The notes under the pieces were generated by a model. That model was not told where the DNA came from. It saw nothing but the letters and a program-made list of their open reading frames with translations, and searched no databases. The translations under genes and the position numbers were made by a program. Source: Polytrichum commune (taxonomy: Eukaryota; Streptophyta; Polytrichopsida; Polytrichales; Polytrichaceae). From it: DNA of 60,000 nt. Each line of letters starts with the position of its first letter. Position 1 is the stretch's first letter. Below, piece after piece: positions 1-9,654 of the stretch. Location of the stretch: contig OX485806.1 in NCBI GenBank assembly GCA_950295325.1, positions 7,256,001 to 7,316,000 on the forward strand, given 5' to 3'.

Positions 1-342
1 ATTTGTTATTGTCACATAAAATACCGAGGCACCCTCTCTATACCCATGCACAAACTCCTGCTCCAAGTTAGCAAGATCACTTGGGAGAGTTGGCCTCACC
101 ATAGGCATGGCCAACATTCTGCACAAGGGAATAGGGAACCTTGAGGAACTCAGGGGTTGGACTCTAAGTCGAGAAATCGTGGCAACAGAATTAAGTTTCT
201 GACGGGTCCTGATATCATCTTCATCCCCTTCATATGGATCTCTATCTCCAAGCCCCTCTTCATCCTCATCCTGACCCTCTTCAGAATAGTCTAGAGAAAA
301 CAGAGAAAGAGCAGGAACATCCTCCATTGCGTTGTTCTCTAC
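1..342 (-). CDS. Partial exon of an unrecognised acidic protein, open at the window edge
   Basis: On the minus strand an open frame runs from 342 to base 1 without a stop. A TTTTGCAG acceptor lies immediately before 342, and an in-frame ATG lies at 327. From that ATG 109 codons are open, beginning MEDVPALSLFSLDYSEEGQ and followed by a run of Asp/Glu and then a more ordinary region rich in Arg, Leu and Pro. Codon-like composition and the splice acceptor support a real exon that continues past the window. I do not recognise the family. A phase-0 join to possible upstream exons at 2412-2269 and 2075-2004 would place the 430-1610 tandem repeats in an intron. It may belong to a transposon rather than a host gene. 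Confidence 0.45.
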
Positions 343-429
343 CTGCAAAATATATGTACTAGTTAATCAAGGAGAGAACATGAACTCAACTGCCATCAGT
401 TATAAGTGTATGTGGTATTATTTGACCAT

Positions 430-1610
430 CAAAAGACATGTCTCGGGACCGAGACACTAGTACTAGGCACAAATATTCAACTCATGAAATAGTGATCCTT
501 ACATCGGATCACCCTCTTAGCTCACATTGCAAATTTACAATATATCAAATTACACTTATATCATGTTACACTTATATAAGATTACACTCATATCAGGTTA
601 CACTTATATCAGATTACACTTATAGCCCCTAAAGTCATAGTGAGGTGGAAGAGTTTGATAGTCTAAAATAGTCTCTCAGGACCGAGAAACTAGAAATCAA
701 CTCTAAAATTCAATTTCAAACCTACCCATCCTTACAGATATCAAACCTTAGATCAGATTACACTTCTAACAAACATTTCTAACATCACATCAGAGTACCC
801 TTATACCAAATAAATCTAGATTTCCATATCAAATATGATTGTAGGGTTTACAGTTTGAATACCAAAAATTGTGTCTCGGCACCGAGACACTCAAACTCGG
901 CCCTGGAATTTCAAAATTTTCTAAGCTTACATCAGATCACCCTTATACCCACAAGTCCAAACTTACCTCATATCAGATTGCACTTGTAACCCACATATCT
1001 AACCTCACATCAGTTTGACCTTAATACTTGCATATCTAGACCTAACATTAGATTGCACTTCAAACACACATGTTTGGTGTCAAATCAGACTACCCTTATA
1101 CCAAATAAATCTAGATTTCCATATCAAATATGATTGTAGGGTTTACAGTTTGAATACCAGAAAATGTGTCTCGTGACCGAGACACTCAAACTCGGCCCTG
1201 GAATTTCAAAAATTTCTAAGCTAAAATCATATTAGCCTTGTACCCACAATTGCAAACTAACCTCACATCGGTTTGACCTTAATACTAGCATATCTAGACC
1301 TCACATCAGATTTCACTTCAAACACACATGTGTAGTCTCATATTAAAGTACCCTTATACAAAGTAAATCTAGATTTCCATATCAAATATCATTGTAGGGT
1401 TTACAGTTTGAAAACCAGAAATTGTGTCTCGGCACTGAGACACTGAAACTCGGCCCTGGAATTTCAAAATTTCTACACTTACATCAGATTACCCTAATAC
1501 CCAACATAGCTAACTAACCTTAGAAAACCTAACACTTGTAACCCACATATCTAACCTCACATCAGTTTGACCTTAATACGTCCATATCTAGACCTCACAT
1601 CAGATTTCAA
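430..1610. repeat. Degenerate tandem repeats (period about 260-295 bp) with a palindrome in each unit
   Basis: Three clear unit starts (the block beginning ATTTCCATATCAAATAT) lie at 820, 1115 and 1373, giving spacings of 295 and 258 bp. Two more diverged units lie before 820. Each unit contains GTCTCGG-NN-CCGAGAC or a variant (about 440, 672, 872, 1166, 1425), followed by text like 'cttacatcagatcaccctta'. The strand is noncoding in all frames apart from short chance ORFs. It sits between candidate minus-strand exons, so it may be an expanded intron repeat. Confidence 0.75.
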
Positions 1611-2003
1611 GAACTCCAAGAACGACACAAAACCCTCACCTTCACCCTCAACCGTCAACCCTCCCCCTCACCAGAAATGTCTCCCTCGGCAGGTATAGGT
1701 GTCTACCTTATTTCAGTTCACAATCTTGGATCTCCGAACACTATGCAAAAAAATAAAATTCAGGGTGTTTTTGTGTGGGACAACGTACCTCTTCCCCGAA
1801 TTGCTGTTCTTCATTGTCCATTCTTGCTTTGCGAAGATTACCTTTATCAGCGCCTTGATCGAATTCGCCAAGGATCTGTTAAGTGTATATGTCCGGTGCT
1901 CATTAGCTATGAATTTGGCCTTATACAGTGTTAGCATTTGAAAGACCCCTTACCCTAAACCCTAAACCATTCAAGTCACCAATTGATTACAATCTTTACA
2001 AAC

Positions 2004-2412
2004 CTGCTCCTCACTTTGATCTGATGTTGAGGCACTGGAGGTTGCCTCAGGTTGAACCTGTGTCTGCGTCATTCCCTGTTCCAGATACCCAAACCAAACC
2101 CAATTCACAATCCCCCACCAAACATAAAACACAACATAAAGGAGCCGATACCATTGCCCACACAACAAGGGAATTTAGAGAGTCTCATCTGTTCCAACTA
2201 TCCGTGATAGAACTTAACATTATGATTGCACATATAAAAATTTCATTATGATTGCAGATAAACATCACCTCACTGCCCCCTTTGTCAACTTCGTTGTCTT
2301 CCTTCGATACAGGAAATAATACTACTGGAGCTACCTCTGAAACATCAAACGTTTTTTCCCCTTTGGAACCTCTACCTGTGCCCCTAGAAGAATTAACCCC
2401 TTGTCTACCCAT
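2004..2412 (-). CDS. Candidate upstream exons of the left-edge minus-strand gene
   Basis: Two phase-0 blocks can be proposed on the minus strand. Exon A is 2412-2269: ATG, MGRQGVNSSRGTGRGSKGEK..., ending GGC AGT GAG before a GTGATG donor. Exon B is 2075-2004: acceptor AACAG, 24 codons GMTQTQVQPEATSSASTSDQ..., ending CAG before GTTTGT. Both are low-complexity, charged or polar, and would join in frame to the exon starting at 342. There is no homology support and the donors are only moderately good, so this is a hypothesis. Shadow frames on the plus strand of this stretch have no recognisable content. Confidence 0.25.
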
Positions 2413-2984
2413 TGTTGTCCGCAAGTTGTACGGCGTTCCTAAGCTCCCTCTTTATTCTAACCTTTGCCTTCTCTCAATACGCCTTTGTTTTTCAATAGTC
2501 CTCCTAATCTCTCGATCTGCTCTCGCTCTCGACCTAGTGTTCATCTCTAATAATATTGAAGCAAACAGATCTTATATATCATTGTCAACTCTGTCATAAT
2601 TAACATCTATTCTCCATCATTATGTTCATATTTTGGATAATTGTGTTCACATTGGATTTAGATAATTAATCTGCATTTCCTTGATTTATTCCTCTGTTAA
2701 TCCACACAACATTAATACACTACAATTGGCGGCACTAAAACCTATTCTACATAATAGAATCTTGCCATGTCACATATTTGGTGGTTGATAAAGTATTGAC
2801 TATTATTGTAGTACATTCTTTTCCTACATGAAACAGGGTGTCCAGCATTTACATAAATAAACATTGACTATTAATTGATCTAACATGTTATCAAATATTC
2901 GCGCATTGGTGTCTACCCTAGGTGTATATAATACCCGATTGCTTGTACCCATTCCTTCATGTCATCTCATCATATTCTTCTCCA

Positions 2985-3413
2985 ATGGGTACTGACTCAA
3001 GTCTCCCAAGCCCTGCTCCTTTAGGTTCTCCTAGTACATCTCAAGTTCACACCACGTTATCCATCGATGGTTTCACAGTTGTCAACAACATGAAGATTGA
3101 CAACCCACCTGACTCCTCAGTTACTCCGGCGGTCGTGGTTCATAGTCCACATGCACGGACTCCATCCTTGCAAGCGGATGTTGCAACGCTGATAGAGGAC
3201 TTGTCTACTTTACAGACTCATGCATATTCTAGAGCAGGGGTTATTAAACCGGGCACGTACTCTAGATCTGTATTAAGGAGTTTCCCACTTCCCAAACGAC
3301 ATAAACTCGGTTGCGCAGGATGCACTGCAGTTCATAGTTTAGGGATTGACCATTGTCATAAACATGACGGTGACAAAAATGGCAAAGGGCCCCATAAGCG
3401 TCTTTGTCGTTAA
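2985..3413 (+). CDS. Unrecognised ORF with C-terminal Cys/His cluster, upstream of the MULE relic
   Basis: An ATG at 2985 opens 142 codons: a Ser/Pro/Thr-rich N-terminus (MGTDSSLPSPAPLGSPSTSQ), a middle segment with codon-like composition, and a basic C-terminus holding C-x2-C...H...H-C-H-x-H...H...C, which could bind zinc. A TTATTATTGCAG acceptor at about 3452 is followed by an open stretch rich in His and Gly, so this may be one exon of a longer gene. It lies just 5' of the MULE-type transposase relic in the same orientation, so it may be the first exon or companion ORF of that element. No family recognised. Confidence 0.4.
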   Translation: MGTDSSLPSPAPLGSPSTSQVHTTLSIDGFTVVNNMKIDNPPDSSVTPAVVVHSPHARTPSLQADVATLIEDLSTLQTHAYSRAGVIKPGTYSRSVLRSFPLPKRHKLGCAGCTAVHSLGIDHCHKHDGDKNGKGPHKRLCR

Positions 3414-3869
3414 TCACAATGTAGCATTCTATTGTTTGGGATTTATTATTGCAGAGCTACTATCATGCTCTCCACATTATTCGTGGCGGCCGTCATTCTT
3501 ATGGCCTTATTTGCCAATATATATTATAACCAACAATGTTTAGAATGTATGTCTGTTCTTGGTTTCTACTATTTGAAAACAGGTAAACATAACACCTTGT
3601 GAGTGTATATGATACGCCCACCTCTTTTGCTCTATTTATATTGGAATATTATGTTTGAAATAGATATCGGTTTCTTACCTATCTCGGACTTGCATCCAAA
3701 AATGGTTTTTCAGCCGTTTTTCAGCTTACTCTCCATGTCTCTCTATTATCTTCTGAAATTCTGCTTGCTGGTACATAAATTACCAGTTTGCACAGTAATT
3801 TGTTCCCTCTTATATATTCATGCCATTTCAATGTTCACAGTACTTGTTTTGTTCAGAGTTATGTGGTAT

Positions 3870-6800
3870 ACTATGGCCCTGCTTCATGCTGAACCTCATT
3901 TTGTTCCGGTCCTCTTTCCATTAGGTGAAGACGGCCATGCTATAGTCACTTGTGCAACATTGAGTTTGAGGTTTCAATATCGTGAGGTCACTATCTTTGT
4001 CGAAGAAAAAAATTTTGACGATCATACCGGTCTAGTTTCACATGCAATTCGTTAGACTAGAGTAGATAATGACGTCGGTACGTTCTGGTTGCTGAAGCCT
4101 GGAAAATATCGTGTATATGGAGTCTCCGAGTCTATGTTTGAGTGTTCCACTGAACTTCTAACACCCAAGAGTCTTCCACTGTTAGCATTGAGAGACCGGT
4201 GCTGTCTAAGGTCAAAATTGAGCCCGGTCTAAATACAATTTATGAGTTGAGTGATGATTCCGACGGCAATGTTGAATTCTTAAAATCAGCGAGCAGAGTC
4301 CAAGCTTCGTTGTCTCCACAAGTAGTTCGCAAGGAAACAACTCCTCATGTTAGTCCGTCTCCTAATCCTGGTCAGGCCAAGGTTGTGGCAAATCCTCTTG
4401 TCAGTATCATTCATTCATTGATGCGCCTTGGAGCTCGTAAGCGGTCCAAAAGTGTGTTATCTCGAATTAACTTTGATGCGATTAGACTCCAGCAGGTTGA
4501 TTACCTTCCTCCTCGTTACGATGGGGACGTTATCTTCGAGTTTCCACCTTTAGGTGACCATGGCCAAAATACAAAGGCCAAGCTGCTTCGTGGAATGGAT
4601 AGAAGGTACGATGGCCATGCTTGGACTCGCACAATTACATCCAATATTCAAAATGATCTGAAGCTTTTGTTTCGTGCATCTTCTTGTTTGGGCCACCTCC
4701 GTTGCGACAATCTTGCCTGTGAGTATCTTCGGCGAGACCATAGGACTTCCAAAGTGAATGAAACAGAGTGGGAAGGATTATCTGAGAAATTGTTTGAAGT
4801 GGGTTCCAAGCCTCCAACTGGTTCGACCGTTGTTTGCAAATCATGTAACGTCCCTCCCACCTGTGTTGTTGTCTGCACTGCCAAGATCTACTATGTTACC
4901 GCGACACCTCACATGACGAGGGCTTGTGTGCACTTGGGATCTCACGACCATCCCGTCAAGTCAGGTGATCATCGGGACTTCATCGATTTGACAAACACCT
5001 TGATTGGGGATCAAGTCGAACGCACCCCATCAGCCACTCGCTCCGCTATTATGCTTGAAACTGCAAAGGAAGTACTGGGCCCACTCCTCCTTGCTAAAGA
5101 AGATGACCCACAAAAGATCTTGGAGCTGGACGAGCTGTAAGTTATTTTCGATCGGTGTAAGCACCTCACCTCGCCCAACATTCGTAACGCAGTCACCACA
5201 TTCAGGACTATGCGTCGCTTTGGAGTCATGGACAGTATTACCAAGTTACGCGGTGCTAGCAATTGGAGGTTCGTGCAGCAAAATAGGTTTCCAGGGCAAG
5301 GAGCGGACATGGACAAGGTCTTTATCTTCAAGATGTCTGAAGTTGGACCGGGCAGCGGAGTCGACCTTGTCAAACGAATGCAACCCGGTGGTGACTTGGA
5401 GAACTCCTGGATAATGTTTGACCATGTCAAACGGGTCAGGTCGTGGACGACAATGGCTTGCCATGTGTACGACTCCACATATTGCCGTGTCATGACCATC
5501 GCAGTATGCGACATGCAGTCTGAAGATGTTGCAGCCCAGTCAGTCGTATGGAAGAACCTGAACGCTCTCATGGCTCAACATGGAGTGGACAAAGTCAATT
5601 TTAAAGGTTTCATGGCCGACAGTGCCCAAGCCAACTGGAATGCTGTTCGAATCATATACGGAAGTGGAGATGTGTTTGAGAAGATGGTGGATAGAGAGAG
5701 GACTTGTCTTTTCCATTAGACGCAGTCCTTGGAGAAACATACCAAGGCCGATATCCGTCAAGACCTGCAACATCAGCATCGAATACTATGCCAGCAATAC
5801 AAGAATGCAAAATCGATGGCGGAGGCCGAGACAAAGTATTTGGCAATTCGGGCATGGTGGATGTCATCCGGGGTAGCAACTGAACAAGGTCTACCTCGAC
5901 TAGAGCTCTGGCTGGCCTTCTGGCATTTCCATTACCGCCAATGGGGTGGATTTATGGAGTTGGTAAGTCTATGCTTCCCTCTATATTTCCTGTATAGTTC
6001 CCACTTTATGCTTCAACTACATTGATTCTGCCATTATTCTAATTCGGACTGTATGGGCATTGCAGGATCTAAGTGAAGTTGAACTAGCGGAAATGCCATC
6101 CTGTAACCTTGCTGAATCTATCCACAACAAGTGGAAGCAACAATCTGGCGATCGGGGCAACGACCTTTATGTGGCAACAATTGATGACTTCGTGCGTGCT
6201 TTCATGCAGTGCTCAACATATTCCCAATTCCTAAAAGGAGAGAACCCTGGAACTGGACCGTCGAAGGAGGAATTGAAGCTGAGGCGTGCTTAGAGGTCTG
6301 CCGTAAAAACAGGAATCTCGAAACCGCTGCATGAGGCCATCTTGAAGATGCCTGGCGGTGACGAGTGGTGCACCAGGACTCCCCACCTCGAAGGGGAAGA
6401 GGTATTTGTTTTTCTGAAGCGTAAACCGGATACTGCTTTCGGTGACGAACGTGAGTCTCACAGGCCAGACAATATCAGTATATCCCAACCACGCGTCCAA
6501 ACCAGATCTGCCCGACTGAACGATTCTCCACCTCCTGTGACAACTCCATATTCTCCCACAACTGCATATGAAAACCAACCGCAATTTCCAACACACGACG
6601 CTCCGCAACGGGTGGATCGGCACCACATCACCGCGATTGAAGAGACATTATGCAACCCTGCCCAGTGGCACATCGCACGGCTGCCTAAGACATCTGCGAA
6701 GGCTTGCTTTGCTCTACAAGCAATTACCAAGAAGAAGTGCGTCGCTCGGATTGTACAAGACGGGAAGAACACCGCTGCATCTACCTACTCAGGCCTCATG

Positions 6801-7513
6801 GATAACTATCGGAAGAAGAGATTGGACCCTCAAGACTTCTTTTTCTGCAATGACGACATTGAGAGATGCGTTAAGGGTACAAAAAGGAGGTGGGTGGTCT
6901 CAGTCCCGAACGTTCCGGAGGTATGGCCGGTTAAGTTGGGGACCAACTTAACCTGCAAAGAGATCCTCTCTTTAGAAAACGCAGGATTTAGACTGCCCCA
7001 GCAGAAGGAGATGACACCTTCCAGAAATTTTCAGGACCACCCGTTACCTTTGGACTTAGCACGCTACACAACTCCTGCATATCTGGATGAGTTTCCCACC
7101 CGGCGTTCAGGGAAGTTGATTAGGCGCAACAAGAATGCCCCGTCAACAAAACACGCCAATAATTGTGCCTCAGCCCTATCACTGAAAGCCAAAGTGCACA
7201 AATTGTGCATGCTTCCAGCCCCTGCCTTAGGATGCATCGTCTCGTTGGATTCCGGCACGCCCCCAAAGGTTCAGCAATACTACTTGACGATTTAGCAGCT
7301 GCCAGCATGCACTTGTCCTAACTTCAAGGACATGGCGACTAAAGCAATTGGAAAAGGGGTCAATGGGCCAACTGTAAGCATTTGTACTATTTGTTTACTG
7401 TAGTCTGTGGTTTGGACTCAGAATCAGACACGTTCATTCATGCAGCTAGTTTTAGCTTCAACGAAGTGAAGCGAGTTCTGGAAGGTGGTTTGCTGAAGTA
7501 CCTTGACTCTTAG
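3870..7513 (+). pseudogene. MULE-type (Mutator-like) transposase relic with zinc finger, DDE core and SWIM finger
   Basis: The reading frame continues through several breaks. An N-terminal block (3870-4190) leads to a Ser/Pro-rich linker with a VKIEPG motif, then a Cys/His finger (about 4690-4970; CLGHLRCDNLAC ... CKSC ... HLGSHDHP) resembling WRKY-GCM1 fingers of MULE proteins. The transposase core follows: FDHVKR (first Asp) near 5419, FMADSAQANWNAVR (second Asp) near 5611, the C-x2-H motif CLFH near 5707, and NLAESIHNKWK (likely Glu) near 6110. A phase-0 intron (GTAAGT 5963 to TTGCAG 6065) splits the core. A SWIM finger ends it: CTCPNF near 7310, then CKHLYYLF at 7373 in another frame, running open to TAG at 7511-7513. 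Breaks: TAG 4053, shift about 4195, TAA 5138, TAG 5717 (probably Trp in CLFHW), TAG 6291, TAG 7293, shift about 7370. No terminal inverted repeats were found. Confidence 0.7.
5963..6065 (+). other. Phase-0 intron inside the MULE-type transposase relic
   Basis: The frame FMEL stops at 5962 before a canonical GTAAGT donor. It resumes at 6066 after TTGCAG as DLSEVELAEM..., the block that carries the transposase AESIHNKWK motif. The intron is 103 nt, has stops in all useful frames and is AT-richer than its flanks. The retained consensus sites imply the gene was once spliced in a plant nucleus. Confidence 0.7.
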
Positions 7514-7950
7514 AATTTTCTGTTTCTTTAAAGTAACATATGTATGTAAGATTTGTTATAATCATGATGTAGTGAGACTAAAAGGGCCACTACAAGACAT
7601 TTGACGCACCACATGTATTTCGTTGTTCCAAAGTTGCGTGACCTTTTTAGAGTAACACTAATTCTCATTATACTGAAACAATACGTGTTTGACTTGAGAC
7701 AAACCCATATTTATTACTGATATTAGTTCCAAATGTTCAATTTAACACCCTAAACCATATTTTTCACTGATACAATAACATTTTTTCCTGTATCAGAGCC
7801 CTTAATTGTCCACGGTCATAGGTCACACTGTTCACTAAGTTTAGAAAAATAAATTACTAAAAATAAATTTAGTCCAACAATACCATAAATTTACTGCTTA
7901 AAATAACATTTTAATCAAAATATCTCGGAAGTTACCGCTCACCGCTCGCA
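7514..7950. other. Noncoding AT-rich stretch between MULE relic and LINE fragment D
   Basis: I see no coding potential on either strand. It may contain the 3' flank or terminal repeat of the MULE, or the missing remainder of the piggyBac-like element that LINE fragment D appears to have entered, but no piggyBac-like translation is visible here. Confidence 0.4.
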
Positions 7951-7954
7951 AAAT

Positions 7955-8437
7955 AGCTTCGTCCATTCATCGAATTCCCATACTGCCATGACAAATTCCC
8001 TGAACAAGCCCGCACACACAAACACACCAAATACGACCCACTAATCACCACACTACGGAACAAAGGCTGGAAAACAAACCCCCTCGTTACCATTATAGCC
8101 GGAGTAAGAGGAGCTATAGATGAGAACCCCATTGAACAACTAATAAAGCTAAAATCCCCAAAACTCACATAAAAAATCTCATGAAAAACATACACCAAAA
8201 TGCCATCAAATACCTTACTTAGCTGGTCTTGAACAAAAGGAAACTTGATAATAAACAAACCACCATTCCCCCACCATAAGGTGGGGGCAAGCTAGCACTA
8301 CATCAAAGCCCACCTCCCAAAGGAGGCATAACGCCCTATACTGCATCACGGGAACCGTGATCAATACAGAGTTAACGGGCTCACATTCACGCCGGCATGT
8401 AATATACGGGCGTTATATTTAATTTAATTTAATTTCT
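7955..8437 (+). mobile_element. LINE fragment D: 5'-truncated 3' end of the dual-endonuclease LINE family
   Basis: The plus strand translates as RPFIEFPYCHDKFPEQ... then KYDPLI ... GWKTNPLVTIIAGVRGA, which aligns with the C-terminus of LINE A ORF2 (FIEFTYCNDRFF ... KYQPLI ... GWQVAPLIVLASGARA). Stops break the frame after that. The 3' UTR resembles that of copy C and holds a series of hairpins: CCCCCACC/GGTGGGGG (8268-8287), CCTCC/GGAGG near 8315-8330, and ATCACGG/CCGTGAT (8345-8361). It ends in an (ATTTA)n-like tail at about 8420-8437. The tail abuts the piggyBac-like relic, so the LINE probably inserted there and is 5'-truncated, as is usual for LINEs. Confidence 0.75.
8345..8361 (+). other. 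3' UTR stem-loop of LINE fragment D
   Basis: ATCACGG-GAA-CCGTGAT forms a perfect 7-bp stem. At the matching place in copy C (16617-16634, minus strand) the stem is ATCATGG-ATAA-CCATGAT. One C:G pair has become T:A, a compensatory change that supports a conserved RNA hairpin rather than chance. Confidence 0.6.
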
Positions 8438-9103
8438 ACCATAGGAAATATAAAAGTTATAAACATACCGAGCCCCAACCTCCACAAGGGTCAACATCTT
8501 CAATTCCCACTTTATAGGTTTTGAAAGGTCATATTGACGCACATGACAATAAGTTCCCTTATAACGCACCATCATCTCATCCAATGTTACTCGTTTGTGA
8601 AGATTCCACTGCTTTTGACAAGTGTCCCACATGACATTAAGTAACCAACGTACTTTGTACACTTTGTTGTAATTGGGTGAGGTTTCATCCACAACCTCAC
8701 ACTTTATTTGTTGTTAAGTGAAAACATCTCATTATGTACTCAAAACACACACATGTCATTGTACCTGACATAGTGGGATAATAATAATAAAATCTTTACC
8801 CCAATATGATCGCACACTAGAATTCCTCTTCAAACCCATTAGAATACATGTATGTATACCTAGGAATGCCTTGAATTCTTATATCTCTATTGGAAACCAA
8901 CCCGGACCACCTTTCGTCATATGAACTCTAGTTGCATGGATGCCATTATTGGGCCCTCCGGCATTCCTATCGGTCTCACGTACAACTTTCCTCAAAACAT
9001 TATGACTCCAAAAAATAACGAACATAAGTTTCATACTTGGCACATCTTTGAAAATCTTTGCAACCATGGGTCTAAGGCATGTAAAAGGTTTTAACCTAGG
9101 CAT
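8429..9103 (-). pseudogene. piggyBac-like transposase relic
   Basis: Minus-strand translation gives, in order: GGPGWFPIEI-stop-EFKAFLGI then MGLKRNSSVRSYWGKDF (about 8920-8790), typical of the start of the piggyBac DDE domain; then SPNYNKVYKVRWLLNVMW and RVTLDEMMVRYKGTY (8680-8550), matching the conserved segment around the first catalytic Asp; then SKPIKWELKMLTLVEVGARY and YNFYISYGRN, where it stops at the LINE D tail. At least one stop (TAA after PIEI) and further breaks make it a pseudogene. The later catalytic Asp residues are missing. An open segment upstream to 9366-9411, including a basic KRKKKKK run, may be its N-terminus. The terminal repeats and TTAA sites were not found. Confidence 0.7.
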
Positions 9104-9411
9104 GTAAGCAGAGAAATCATGCCACCAAGTGTCATTTGCAAAAACTTATGATAGTGGAGTTTTTTCTTCTTCTTCCTTTTACCCCCCTCCCCCACTTGGT
9201 TGGTTGTATCCAAAATTGTTTTTTCAAAATTAAGACCATCTATAATTGGGATAGTGTTTGCATTATTATTGTCCAAAGAAGATTGCCCTTGGCGAGTCCT
9301 CCTATTAGCATCCGGGATCAACACAAAATCCCCTATGCATGTGTCATCGGTATAAAAATACGGCATGCAAACGCTTCCAACATCAAATTTCGATGAGCCT
9401 GGTGCACCATC
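9104..9411 (-). pseudogene. Possible N-terminal part of the piggyBac-like relic
   Basis: An open minus-strand stretch of about 91 codons (MPYFYTDDTCIGDFVLIPDA..., then KRKKKKKLHYHKF) lies immediately upstream of, and overlaps by a few bases, the frame that carries the piggyBac-like core. N-termini of this family are poorly conserved, so assignment rests on position only. Confidence 0.35.
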
Positions 9412-9644
9412 CCATGGAATGTTTTCGAGAGTGAATTATTGAGATTGCATACAAAATTACTGCACAATTTCATCATAGAAGTTGAATCATATTTGATATT
9501 CCATAGATTTTGTCACATTACATTGCAGTCATTTTTTGAGAAATTCCATGTTTAAGACCACATAAATGTGGAGCAATTTGGGGGTGAGAGAAGAAACCTC
9601 CTCCACATTTGATAGGAAGGGCGCATGGGATGCCCTCTTGGGCT
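9412..9644. other. No recognisable feature
   Basis: This stretch between the piggyBac-like relic and LINE B shows no coding signal. It includes the junction where copy B is cut off inside its reverse-transcriptase region (about 9650). Confidence 0.4.
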
Positions 9645-9654
9645 TCCTAAGGTC

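Noticed and set aside
430-1610. CRISPR array
   Set aside because: The units are about 260-295 bp, drift throughout and lack uniform short repeats and unique spacers; the setting is eukaryotic.
1953-1968. Telomere repeat (CCCTAAA) x2
   Set aside because: Only two units. This is a common short motif (telo-box) in plant DNA and no array is present.
4053-7295. UAG as a reassigned sense codon
   Set aside because: Four of five stops in the MULE relic are TAG, but a TAA, two frameshifts and normal stop use in CP12 and the desaturase point to pseudogene decay.
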